Part shown: one piece after another, positions 25,577 to 33,367 of the stretch
How positions within the stretch are numbered: position 1 is the stretch's first letter
Layout: every line of letters starts with the position of its first letter
Assembly (NCBI GenBank): GCA_015233785.1
Contig: JADFWT010000021.1
Span: forward strand, 1 to 33,367
Origin: Magnetococcales bacterium
GTDB taxonomy: Bacteria > Pseudomonadota > Magnetococcia > Magnetococcales > JADFWT01
Direction of reading: 5' to 3'
Length of the DNA: 33,367 nt
Notes under the pieces: generated by a model
What the model was told of the DNA's origin: nothing
What the model saw: the letters and a program-made list of their open reading frames with translations, nothing else
Database searches by the model: none
Program-made: the position numbers and the translations under genes

Positions 25577-26062
25577 ATGTCATCTCCTAAGTATACTATC
25601 CAGGTTCTTCAAGCTTATCTCTCCAAGACCGAGGTGCCGCCGGATGAGCTTCCTGCATTGATCCAGCAAGTACATCGTTCCATCAAAGGCCTGGATGGTG
25701 TGGAAGTTGCGGATGTTTCTGGTGCGCCGGTTGTTGAAGAAACGCCGGTTGGTGAAGCACCAGCCGAAGAGAAGAAGTCGCGCCGTCCCTTGAAGCCCGA
25801 ACCGGTGGTTCCTGTGGAAGAGGCCTTCAATGAGACCTCAGTGGTCTGCTTGGCCTGTGGCAAAAGAATGAAGTCGCTCAAGCGTCACATCAAGACTGCC
25901 CACAAAATGGACGTTGCAACGTATCGTAGCCAGTACAATCTGCCGGAAGATGTGCCAATTGTTGCGCCGTCGTTCTCCAAGCAGCGCCGTGAAGCAGCTC
26001 AGACCATCGGTCTCGGTAAGAAGAGAAAAGGTAAAGGTCGCGGTCCAGCCAAGAAGAAATAA
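25577..26062 (+). CDS. mucR: Ros/MucR family transcriptional regulator
   Basis: 161-aa ORF with VVCLACGKRMKSLKRHIKTAHKMDVATYRSQYNLPEDVPIVAPSFSKQRREAAQTIGLGKK, the Ros/MucR zinc-finger region; ATG at 25577. Confidence 0.92.
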   Translation: MSSPKYTIQVLQAYLSKTEVPPDELPALIQQVHRSIKGLDGVEVADVSGAPVVEETPVGEAPAEEKKSRRPLKPEPVVPVEEAFNETSVVCLACGKRMKSLKRHIKTAHKMDVATYRSQYNLPEDVPIVAPSFSKQRREAAQTIGLGKKRKGKGRGPAKKK

Positions 26063-26111
26063 AGCACTCTGTGCCCAGCCTTGAATAAGGCAAACTTGTC
26101 GTAGTTATTAG

Positions 26112-26151
26112 ACGACCCCGCTTTTTATTCACAATAAGCGGGGTCGTTCTG
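26112..26151. terminator. Rho-independent-type terminator downstream of mucR (possibly bidirectional)
   Basis: Perfect 12-bp stem ACGACCCCGCTT / AAGCGGGGTCGT with 12-nt loop, followed by TCTGTTATT. Confidence 0.85.
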
Positions 26152-26165
26152 TTATTAGGGTCTTA

Positions 26166-26861
26166 TCAGGGCTCGATTTCCCAGCCGCCGTCGTCATCCC
26201 CAAGATCCATTTCAATTTCTGGATCCACCCCGTCAATCTCCTCCACCAGATCCTTCACGGTCTGGTCGTCCATATCGCCGGAGTCCGGATTCTGTGCCTG
26301 GACGCGGCGCGGGGCATTTTTTATGGCCTCGGCATAGACTGCTTGCAGATCGGGATAGAGCATCTGTGCTGCGTTCAGAGCATCCTTGTAGCGGATATCA
26401 CCGCTATGCTTGGCGTAGAGATGGACCGCCATCGCCTCCAGAGTGGCATAGGATTGGTCGGAGCTGCTGGAGATGAACGCCATGCCGCCAATATTTTCGA
26501 TCATGAGGGCGGGGCTGGATGGCGTTGTGGAGGCTTCGGGTTGCTCTGAAAGGCCGCCTAGAAATGACATCAGGTCGTCCGACTCCTCTTCAGCAGCCTC
26601 TTTGGTCTCGGTGCCGGATTCGGTCTTAGCCAATTTGCTGAGTTGATCTGCCCAGTCGCTCAGGTCGCCGTAAGACATGTAGGGCGAGAGAAAGCGGCCA
26701 CTGGTGTCATCAATGGGGGGCGGTGCTTTGAGTGATGATGGCGGCGGAAGATCGCCGGCCTCCATGGTGGGAAAGCCATCGGTAGCACAGCCGGAGAGCA
26801 ATAGCGTGAGAAATAGCAGTATTCCTGCGCGGGGCCAATTGTGGGAGAAGCGGTTCAGCAT
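26166..26861 (-). CDS. Uncharacterised lipoprotein
   Basis: From internal ATG 26861: MLNRFSHNWPRAGILLFLTLLLSGCATDGFP with lipobox LLSGC; acidic C-terminus. Confidence 0.75.
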   Translation of the reverse strand: MLNRFSHNWPRAGILLFLTLLLSGCATDGFPTMEAGDLPPPSSLKAPPPIDDTSGRFLSPYMSYGDLSDWADQLSKLAKTESGTETKEAAEEESDDLMSFLGGLSEQPEASTTPSSPALMIENIGGMAFISSSSDQSYATLEAMAVHLYAKHSGDIRYKDALNAAQMLYPDLQAVYAEAIKNAPRRVQAQNPDSGDMDDQTVKDLVEEIDGVDPEIEMDLGDDDGGWEIEP

Positions 26862-27057
26862 GGGGTGTATAACCTCTGCGGTGAGATCTGGATGGGGGAC
26901 ATCCGGTAGCCAATAGCATAACGGACGCGATGCATAAACGAGTGACACCATTAAAACGGAATCGGGGACAGGGCGTCAATTCCTCTCTGTCCACAGAGGT
27001 GTGGTGCCAGATATAAGCCGCCCACTTCCATGCGAAGGGGGTGGTGCCTAATCCAGG

Positions 27058-27474
27058 TTATGGTGCGACGTAGTACACCGGCGGCGAAGAGGTACAGCAG
27101 TAGGCTGGCGGTGGGGGCTCCGGTATAATGTAAATGGGGCCGGGAATCGGAACCGCCATGTAGTGTCGTGGGGTGTAGAGCATGGTTGCCCGAGCTTGAC
27201 GCTGTCTCAGCGCCTTATTATTCTCTTCCATTTTTCGCATGGCGTAATGCGGTGGGGTGTCGTGGTCCGCTCCGACAACGGCGTGGGCGGTGCGGTTTTC
27301 ATGGGGAAACAGCAGGCCGCCCAGCACTCCGCCTACCAAAGCGCGGATGCCGCTTTTTTGGGGGGTGCCATCTCCCGCCAGAAGATCAGGCGACCAGAGA
27401 AGAGGCAGGCAGGCTAGGGTCAGTGATAACGTCAAGGTGCGTAGTCGTCGCATGTCGAGCGCTCCATCAATCAT
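27058..27474 (-). CDS. Uncharacterised exported protein
   Basis: 138-aa ORF with hydrophobic N-terminus LTLSLTLACLPLLWSPDLLAGDG and Pro/Tyr-rich tail. Confidence 0.6.
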   Translation of the reverse strand: MIDGALDMRRLRTLTLSLTLACLPLLWSPDLLAGDGTPQKSGIRALVGGVLGGLLFPHENRTAHAVVGADHDTPPHYAMRKMEENNKALRQRQARATMLYTPRHYMAVPIPGPIYIIPEPPPPAYCCTSSPPVYYVAP

Positions 27475-27629
27475 AAAATACGCTGCATTAACGTATAGAT
27501 AAGTAAATATATTGAGACAGAGTGTAACATACCCCCCGTCAAACGGTTTACGGAAAAGTATTCAATAATGGATTTATCGGATCCGATTCATTAAAATTTA
27601 AGCTAATTTTTCTAATTGCGCGGCTTGAG

Positions 27630-28247
27630 GTGATCAAAGGCATGAAAAGGTCCATCCCCAGCAGACCGGTTTCGTTCTGGCGCGGTCTTGTGTTGTTCTA
27701 TCTGGTTTTTCTGGTGGTGTTTTTCGCTGCGACGCCCTTTTTGACCGTTCTTCTGTATTGGGAGGCGGATCTCAGCACCTCGATCCTTCCTGAGTTGATC
27801 GGTTTTTGTCTCCAGGGGGCGTTTTTGGTGCTGGTGTTTGCGCTCTATGAGCGGCGCTCCTCCATGGCTGTACGTGAGCGTCACAAAATGGCGCTCAGTG
27901 CTTATCTTGCCGCCTTCCTTGGTCGGCTGGTGACCCATGGGACCGGTGAGCGGATGGAGAGCGACGATGATTCGTCAAGCCTCAATCCCCACCTGGAGAA
28001 GGCTGCCATGAAGGTGCTGGCCGAACATGGTGACAAGCTGGCCACACGCGTTGAGGGGGAAGCGGCCTCCATGGCTGTTCTGGTTTCGGTGGCGGTCTCT
28101 ATCGATCAGAAACATCTTCATGCCTGGTCGGATATTGTCGAAGCGTTGCGACAGGTGGCAGAGAATGTCAAAGGCGCACAGGCCGAAGGTGCGTCGGCCC
28201 AGCTGATGCAAGCGGTGCGGAGGTTTGCGGATCTGTCGCTGGAGTAA
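27630..28247 (+). CDS. Uncharacterised membrane protein (two predicted N-terminal TM segments)
   Basis: 205-aa ORF (GTG start, or ATG at 27642); VLFYLVFLVVFFAATPFLTVLLYW and ELIGFCLQGAFLVLVFALYERRSSM; soluble C-terminus. Confidence 0.65.
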   Translation: MIKGMKRSIPSRPVSFWRGLVLFYLVFLVVFFAATPFLTVLLYWEADLSTSILPELIGFCLQGAFLVLVFALYERRSSMAVRERHKMALSAYLAAFLGRLVTHGTGERMESDDDSSSLNPHLEKAAMKVLAEHGDKLATRVEGEAASMAVLVSVAVSIDQKHLHAWSDIVEALRQVAENVKGAQAEGASAQLMQAVRRFADLSLE

Positions 28248-28387
28248 AAGCGTATTCGAAAAAACAGCCCCATGAAGGCGGTCACCATTCGCATGCCTGA
28301 AGGCGTGGTGGATGAAGTCGTTATTGAACAGGTCAAAAGAGAGATGGGAAGGGTTCATGGATGGCCTGGAAGGCCGGAATTCCCGTC

Positions 28388-30490
28388 TCAAGCCTCACAC
28401 GTCGCCGCTTTCAGAGGATCATCGCGATCCGGTTGGTGTGTTCCTCGCCATTTAAACAGCGCCAGAGCCCCGTAGATCAATATGGGCGGAAGCCACATCA
28501 GCCGTTTTTCGGTGATGTTCAGGAGTTCCGCCAGCAGGTCCGGTCGAAACAGCCCGAAGGAGATCACCAGAAGCAGTGCCCGCTCCGGCCACTTGGCGCG
28601 TCGAATATTCCAGCCCATCACCGCCGAAACAAACGCAAACATCCCCAGCATGGCTGTGGCAAAGATGGCCAACATCAGCCAGGGATCTTCGATCCAGATC
28701 CAGTCGCTGGCACTGGCTGCAAAACCGCCTGGCTTAACGCCCTCGATCAGTAGAAGGTCGGTATTGAGTAGAAACATGAACGGTAAAATCGCCGTGCGCA
28801 TGTCGTAGGTAAAGCCCTGAATGCCGGTTTGGATCGGGTTGGATCGGGCGATACCGGCAGCGGCGTAGGCGGCCAATCCCACCGGCGGCGTATCATCCGC
28901 CAGAATGCCGAAGTAGAAGACAAACATATGCGCGGCGATGGCTGGAATCAGCAGGCCGTTGGAGGCGCCCAATTCCAGAATGATCGGCGCGGTAAGCGTG
29001 GCCATGACGATGTAGTTGGCGGTGGTGGGCAGGCCCATGCCGAGAATCAGGCTGGTGAGGGCCGTCAGCAGCAGCGCTGGGATCAGGTGGCCCATGGAGA
29101 GCAGTTCAATCAGCTCCAGAAGGCGCTGGCCCAGTCCGGTGAGGGTTACCGTGCCCACCACAATGCCCGCTGCGGCGGTGGCGATGCCGATGGGAACCAT
29201 ATGTCGGGCACCGTTGATCAGGCCGTGGTAGATATCCTCCATACCCCGTCTGAGTGCCGGAAGGAGCGGTTGCTTGTGTATGGCGGCGTAGAGGGGGTGC
29301 TGAATGGCTATGATGGTCATGGCGGTGAGGATGGCGTTGAAAGCCGCCTGGGTAGCCGACTGCTCCAGAACGGCCAGTGTGTAGATCAACACCGCTACTG
29401 GAATCAGGTGATGCAATCCCTCTATCAGTGTTTTCCAGCGGGAGGGTAGTTGGCTGCGAGGGGTGCCGGAGAGTCCCAGTTTACTTGCCTCCAGGTGCAC
29501 CACGTAGAAGAGCCCCATATAGGAGACAATGGCCGGAATAAAGGCTGCTTTGATCACATCCAGATAGGCGATACCGAGAAATTCGGCGATGATGAATGCT
29601 GCTGCCCCCATGATGGGCGGCATGAGCTGGCCGTTGGTGGAGGCGGCCACTTCGACGGCGGCTGCTTTCTCTGGCGTAAAGCCCACCTTTTTCATCAGGG
29701 GGATGGTGAAGGTGCCAGTAGTTACGGTGTTGGCGATAGAGGAGCCGGAGATCATACCGGTGAGGCCGGAAGCTGCCACCGCCGCTTTGGCCGGGCCGCC
29801 CCGCAGCCCCCCCAGAATGGCATAGGCCAGTTGGATGAAGTAGCGCCCGGCCCCAGCCCGCTCCAACATGGCGCCGAACAGCACAAACAGAAACACAAAG
29901 CTGGTGGAAACCCGCAACGGCACCCCGAAGATGCCTTCGGTAGTGAGATACATGTGGCTGATGATTTTGTTGAGGGAGGCACCGCGATGGGCCAGCAGCG
30001 ACGGCATATAGGGGCCGAAGTGGGCATAGAGCAGAAACAGCAGGCCGATTACCGCCAGGGCTGGTCCCAGCGTGCGACGGGTGGCTTCCATGAGCAGCAC
30101 CATGGTGACTACGCCAAAGAGCAGATCTCGCTCCAGAGGCAGGCCAGGGCGCATGGCGATGCCTTCATAATCCAAAAACAGATAGAGCGCCCCCATCCCG
30201 GCCAGAAGCGCCAACAGCAGATCCCACCACGGCAGGCGTGTTGAATCGGCTCGGTGGCTGATGGGAAAGGCCAGATAGGCTAGGGCCATGGCAAAGGCGA
30301 GGTGGACCGAGCGGGCCAGGGTGTCGTTAAGGGTGGCCTGGGCAAACCAGAGTTGAAACAGCGACCAGCCAAGTGCGATGACTACCACCAGATAACGCGC
30401 TGCACCCGAGGGTTTTCGACCCCCCCCTTCGTGCTCCTCTGTCGTCATGTCCAGCGTTGCGGACTCGTCCGCTTCGCGCTGTTTCATCAT
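28388..30490 (-). CDS. TRAP transporter permease, 4TM/12TM fusion (DctQM-type)
   Basis: 700 aa from ATG 30490 (MMKQREADESATLDM...). GPAKAAVAASGLTGMISGSSIANTVTTGTFTIPLMKKVGFTPEKAAAVEVAASTNGQLMPPIMGAAAFIIAEFLGI and GMGLPTTANYIVMATL are characteristic of TRAP large permeases. Confidence 0.92.
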   Translation of the reverse strand: MMKQREADESATLDMTTEEHEGGGRKPSGAARYLVVVIALGWSLFQLWFAQATLNDTLARSVHLAFAMALAYLAFPISHRADSTRLPWWDLLLALLAGMGALYLFLDYEGIAMRPGLPLERDLLFGVVTMVLLMEATRRTLGPALAVIGLLFLLYAHFGPYMPSLLAHRGASLNKIISHMYLTTEGIFGVPLRVSTSFVFLFVLFGAMLERAGAGRYFIQLAYAILGGLRGGPAKAAVAASGLTGMISGSSIANTVTTGTFTIPLMKKVGFTPEKAAAVEVAASTNGQLMPPIMGAAAFIIAEFLGIAYLDVIKAAFIPAIVSYMGLFYVVHLEASKLGLSGTPRSQLPSRWKTLIEGLHHLIPVAVLIYTLAVLEQSATQAAFNAILTAMTIIAIQHPLYAAIHKQPLLPALRRGMEDIYHGLINGARHMVPIGIATAAAGIVVGTVTLTGLGQRLLELIELLSMGHLIPALLLTALTSLILGMGLPTTANYIVMATLTAPIILELGASNGLLIPAIAAHMFVFYFGILADDTPPVGLAAYAAAGIARSNPIQTGIQGFTYDMRTAILPFMFLLNTDLLLIEGVKPGGFAASASDWIWIEDPWLMLAIFATAMLGMFAFVSAVMGWNIRRAKWPERALLLVISFGLFRPDLLAELLNITEKRLMWLPPILIYGALALFKWRGTHQPDRDDPLKAATCEA

Positions 30491-30718
30491 AGGAAACCAG
30501 TCCAATTTGAAGTTCTCTTCACATGGAGCATCATAGCGTACATTGAAACGGTTGGCAAAGCTGGATGGCTTGTTATTTCTTGGAATGCTAGAATAGCCTC
30601 CGGCGTGGCGGCGCTGGTGGCGAGGTGATGGAAAACACCTGGTGGTTCCCTCTGGACGCAGGGGGTGCTTATATCCGGGGGTGCGGCGGAAACAGCAGAC
30701 GAGAACAGGCAGGGATTC

Positions 30719-31504
30719 ATGAAGGTTGTTATTCTTTGCGGTGGATATGGGACGCGGATTCGGGATGTTTCGGAGTCGGCCCCCAAGCCGATGATTCCCA
30801 TCGGTTCGTTTCCGATCATTTGGCACATTATGAAACACTATGCTCACTACGGCCATCGGGAGTTTGTACTCTGTCTTGGTTACAAGGCTCATGTAATAAA
30901 GGATTTCTTTCTTAACTATCAGGCTCTTACCAATGATTTCACCCTGACATTCGGGGCGCAGGAATCCATTGAATACCACAGTCAGAGTGATATTACCGGT
31001 TGGAAGATCACCCTGGCCGATACTGGTTTGGATGCGCTCACCGGAACCCGTGTGTTGCGCATTCAGGACTATCTGCGGGACGATGAGGATTTTTTCCTCA
31101 CCTATGGCGATGGCGTCGGTTCGGTGGATCTGGATGCTCTGTTGGCCTTTCATCAATCCCACGGGCGGGCTTTGACTGTTACCGGCGTGCGACCTCCGGG
31201 ACGTTTCGGCGAGCTGGGCTTTGATCACGATAGTGGCCAGATTCGTGAGTTCAACGAGAAGCCCCAGGTTTCGGAAGGGCGCATCTCCGGTGGATTTTTT
31301 GTCTGCCGCAAGGGATTTCTCGACGCTCTGGATCCAAATGAGAACCAGATGTTTGAGCAGGAGCCCATGACCCGGCTGGTCCAGGAGGGTCAGGTGATGG
31401 TCTATCGTCACGACGATTTCTGGCAGTGCATGGACACCTATCGGGACTACAAGCTGCTTAATCGGCTCTGGGAGGCGGGAGATCCGCCCTGGAAGTGCTG
31501 GTAG
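30719..31504 (+). CDS. rfbF: Glucose-1-phosphate cytidylyltransferase
   Basis: MKVVILCGGYGTRIRDVSESAPKPMIPIGSFPIIWHIMKHYAHYGHREFVLCLGYKAHVIKDFF...; strong match to RfbF; ATG at 30719. Confidence 0.93.
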   Translation: MKVVILCGGYGTRIRDVSESAPKPMIPIGSFPIIWHIMKHYAHYGHREFVLCLGYKAHVIKDFFLNYQALTNDFTLTFGAQESIEYHSQSDITGWKITLADTGLDALTGTRVLRIQDYLRDDEDFFLTYGDGVGSVDLDALLAFHQSHGRALTVTGVRPPGRFGELGFDHDSGQIREFNEKPQVSEGRISGGFFVCRKGFLDALDPNENQMFEQEPMTRLVQEGQVMVYRHDDFWQCMDTYRDYKLLNRLWEAGDPPWKCW

Positions 31505-31528
31505 GCGCAACAGCGGAGAAGACAAGCC

Positions 31529-32599
31529 ATGGCGGCTTCCCATCTGGCGGCGTTTCGCGGCCTGAAGATATTTCTCACCGGCCACACCGGCTTCAAAGGG
31601 GCCTGGTTGGCGCTCTGGCTCCGGGAGTTAGGGGCCGAGGTGACCGGCTTTGCCCTGCCGCCACCCACCAATCCCAGTCTCTTCGAGATGGCCGGCGTGG
31701 GGGAGTTGGTGGAGCATGTAGAGGGGGATATCCGCGATTTTGACGGGCTGCGCGGGGCGCTGGATGAGTGTCGGCCCGATCTGGTTTTTCATCTGGCGGC
31801 TCAGGCGCTGGTTCGGCCTTCCTATGAGAGCCCCAAGGAGACTTTTGACGCCAATGTCGGCGGTTCGGTAAATCTACTGGAGGCGGTGCGGCTTCAGCCT
31901 TCAGTGCGGGGCTTGATCTACGTCACCACCGACAAATGTTACCATAACAACGAGTGGATCTGGGGCTATCGGGAGAACGATCCTCTGGGGGGGCGGGATC
32001 CCTACAGCGCTTCCAAGGCCGCCGCCGAGATGGCCTTTGCCGCCTATCGGCACTCTTATTTGGCGGAGCGGGAGGGGCTTGGGGCGGCATCGGTGCGAGC
32101 TGGAAATGTGATCGGCGGCGGCGACTGGGCCTTGGATCGGATCATACCCGACTGCATGCGGGCGCTTCAGGCCGGTGAGGCCATCGGCGTCAGAAATCCC
32201 AGCGCCACCCGCCCTTGGCAACATGTGCTGGATCCTCTGGCGGGCTATCTGCAACTGGCGGCGGCGCTTCTGGAGGATTCGGACCGTTACACCGGCTCCT
32301 GGAACTTTGGACCGCGTACCGACTCGGTGCGGAGTGTGGGCGAGCTGGTGGAGCGGGTCACCACGGCCTGGGGTGGCGGCGAGGCCCAGCACACGCCGGC
32401 TCATGCGGCTCCTCATGAGGCCAACCTGTTGCAACTCAATATCGATAAGGCGCAGATGCGCCTCGGCTGGCAGCCCCAATGGCAGGCGGCGCGCGCTATT
32501 CAGGAGACGGTGGTCTGGTATCGGCAGGTGGCCGATGGCGCATCGCCAAGAGAGGAGACCCGAAAGCAGATTCGGGCATTTATGGAGGAGCAGTCATGA
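31529..32599 (+). CDS. rfbG: CDP-glucose 4,6-dehydratase
   Basis: LKIFLTGHTGFKGAWLALWLRELGAEVTGFALPPPTNPSLFE...VYVTTDKCYHNNEWIWGYRENDPLGGRDPYSASKAAAEM...; SDR fold with YxxxK. Confidence 0.93.
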   Translation: MAASHLAAFRGLKIFLTGHTGFKGAWLALWLRELGAEVTGFALPPPTNPSLFEMAGVGELVEHVEGDIRDFDGLRGALDECRPDLVFHLAAQALVRPSYESPKETFDANVGGSVNLLEAVRLQPSVRGLIYVTTDKCYHNNEWIWGYRENDPLGGRDPYSASKAAAEMAFAAYRHSYLAEREGLGAASVRAGNVIGGGDWALDRIIPDCMRALQAGEAIGVRNPSATRPWQHVLDPLAGYLQLAAALLEDSDRYTGSWNFGPRTDSVRSVGELVERVTTAWGGGEAQHTPAHAAPHEANLLQLNIDKAQMRLGWQPQWQAARAIQETVVWYRQVADGASPREETRKQIRAFMEEQS

Positions 32600-33045
32600 T
32601 TGAAGGCGTAATCGTCACCCCACTTCGGCAGTTTGTGGATGAGCGGGGCAAGGTGATGCATATGTTGCGCTGCGACCAGGCGCACTTTCAGCAGTTTGGC
32701 GAGATCTACTTCTCCGGTGTCAATCCGGGGGCCATCAAGGGGTGGCATGTTCATGAGCGCATGACGCTCAACTATGCCGTACCCCACGGTAACATCAAGT
32801 TTGTGCTCTATGATGATCGCCCCGAGAGCGCCACATGCGGAGAGGTTCAAGAGCTCTATCTGGGGCCGGACAACTATCAGCTGGTGACGGTGCCGCCGCT
32901 GGTCTGGAACGGCTTCAAAGGCATCGGTACCGTGCCGGCGCTGGTGGCCAATTGCGCCACCATTCCCCACGATCCCTCCGAGATTCGGCGTATGGATCCG
33001 TTTGATCCAAGCGTTCCTTACGACTGGGCGATTCAACATGGTTAA
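32596..33045 (+). CDS. dTDP-4-dehydrorhamnose 3,5-epimerase-like protein
   Basis: MIEGVIVTPLRQFVDERGKVMHMLRCDQAHFQQFGEIYFSGVNPGAIKGWHVHERMTLNYAV...VPPLVWNGFKG; 4-bp ATGA overlap with rfbG. Confidence 0.85.
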   Translation: MIEGVIVTPLRQFVDERGKVMHMLRCDQAHFQQFGEIYFSGVNPGAIKGWHVHERMTLNYAVPHGNIKFVLYDDRPESATCGEVQELYLGPDNYQLVTVPPLVWNGFKGIGTVPALVANCATIPHDPSEIRRMDPFDPSVPYDWAIQHG

Positions 33046-33367
33046 GCCGCAGGACAAACGTATTCTGGTGACGGGTGGTCTGGGATATCTGGGGGGGCGC
33101 CTCTCCCAGCACTTGGCCCAAACCGGGGCCAAAATTCGCATCGCCACCCGCCGAACGTTGGATCTTTTTCCCCACTGGGCCGACCACTTTGAGATGGTGA
33201 CCTACGATGGTACCAGTGATGAGGATCTGGATCGGCTCTGCGAAGGGGTGGATGTGATCATCCATCTGGCGGCTGCCAACGAGCATCGTAGCGCGGCGGA
33301 TCCTGCCGGTGCTTTGATGGATACTGGCGTGGCCACTGTGCGCTTGCTTCAGGCGGCAGAGCGGCAG
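33038..33367 (+). CDS. NAD-dependent epimerase/dehydratase (partial, runs off window)
   Basis: MVKPQDKRILVTGGLGYLGGRLSQHLAQTGAKIRIATRR...GVDVIIHLAAANEHRSA; Rossmann GGxGYxG; overlaps the preceding stop. Confidence 0.85.
   Translation, partial: MVKPQDKRILVTGGLGYLGGRLSQHLAQTGAKIRIATRRTLDLFPHWADHFEMVTYDGTSDEDLDRLCEGVDVIIHLAAANEHRSAADPAGALMDTGVATVRLLQAAERQ

Noticed and set aside
28829-30244. Plus-strand ORFs 28829..29449 and 29450..30244 as genes
   Set aside because: Gln/His/Gly-rich translations antisense to the well-supported TRAP permease; typical shadow ORFs of GC-rich coding sequence.
30491-31585. N-terminal extension of the 1065-aa ORF (28388..31585) as part of the TRAP protein
   Set aside because: The extension is antisense to rfbF (30719-31504) and lacks TRAP-like sequence; the natural start is MMKQREADE at 30490.
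1-33367. tRNA/rRNA genes, CRISPR arrays, intact transposases
   Set aside because: None recognised on reading either strand or in the ORF translations.

Overview
33.4 kb window from a Gram-negative bacterium, probably an alphaproteobacterium or magnetococcus-like organism (inferred from a Ros/MucR regulator, domain content and GC-rich coding style). Most of it is ordinary coding sequence: a TPR + B12-binding + radical SAM protein, a YkgJ-like/carboxynorspermidine-decarboxylase-like fusion, Sel1-repeat proteins, a YfhO-like membrane protein, a SPOR protein facing a Bax-like glucosaminidase lipoprotein, an Uup-type ABC-F ATPase, a DUF3301-like protein, MucR, a 4TM/12TM TRAP permease, and a CDP-glucose-type deoxysugar operon (rfbF-rfbG-epimerase-epimerase). 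The accessory part is the most interesting: an FHA-like + PPP-phosphatase fusion, a caspase-like + FGE-sulfatase fusion, an HExxH protein, and an AT-richer pair consisting of a protein-kinase-like protein (with a ~120-aa insert between APE and the DxYSLG motif) and a protein with cryptic class III nucleotidyl-cyclase motifs. This pair is separated by a ~138-bp nested imperfect palindrome. There are also traces of decayed genes: a TPR remnant at 4387-4497 and frameshifted coding-like sequence at 8216-8444. All calls are from reading motifs by eye; no searches were run.
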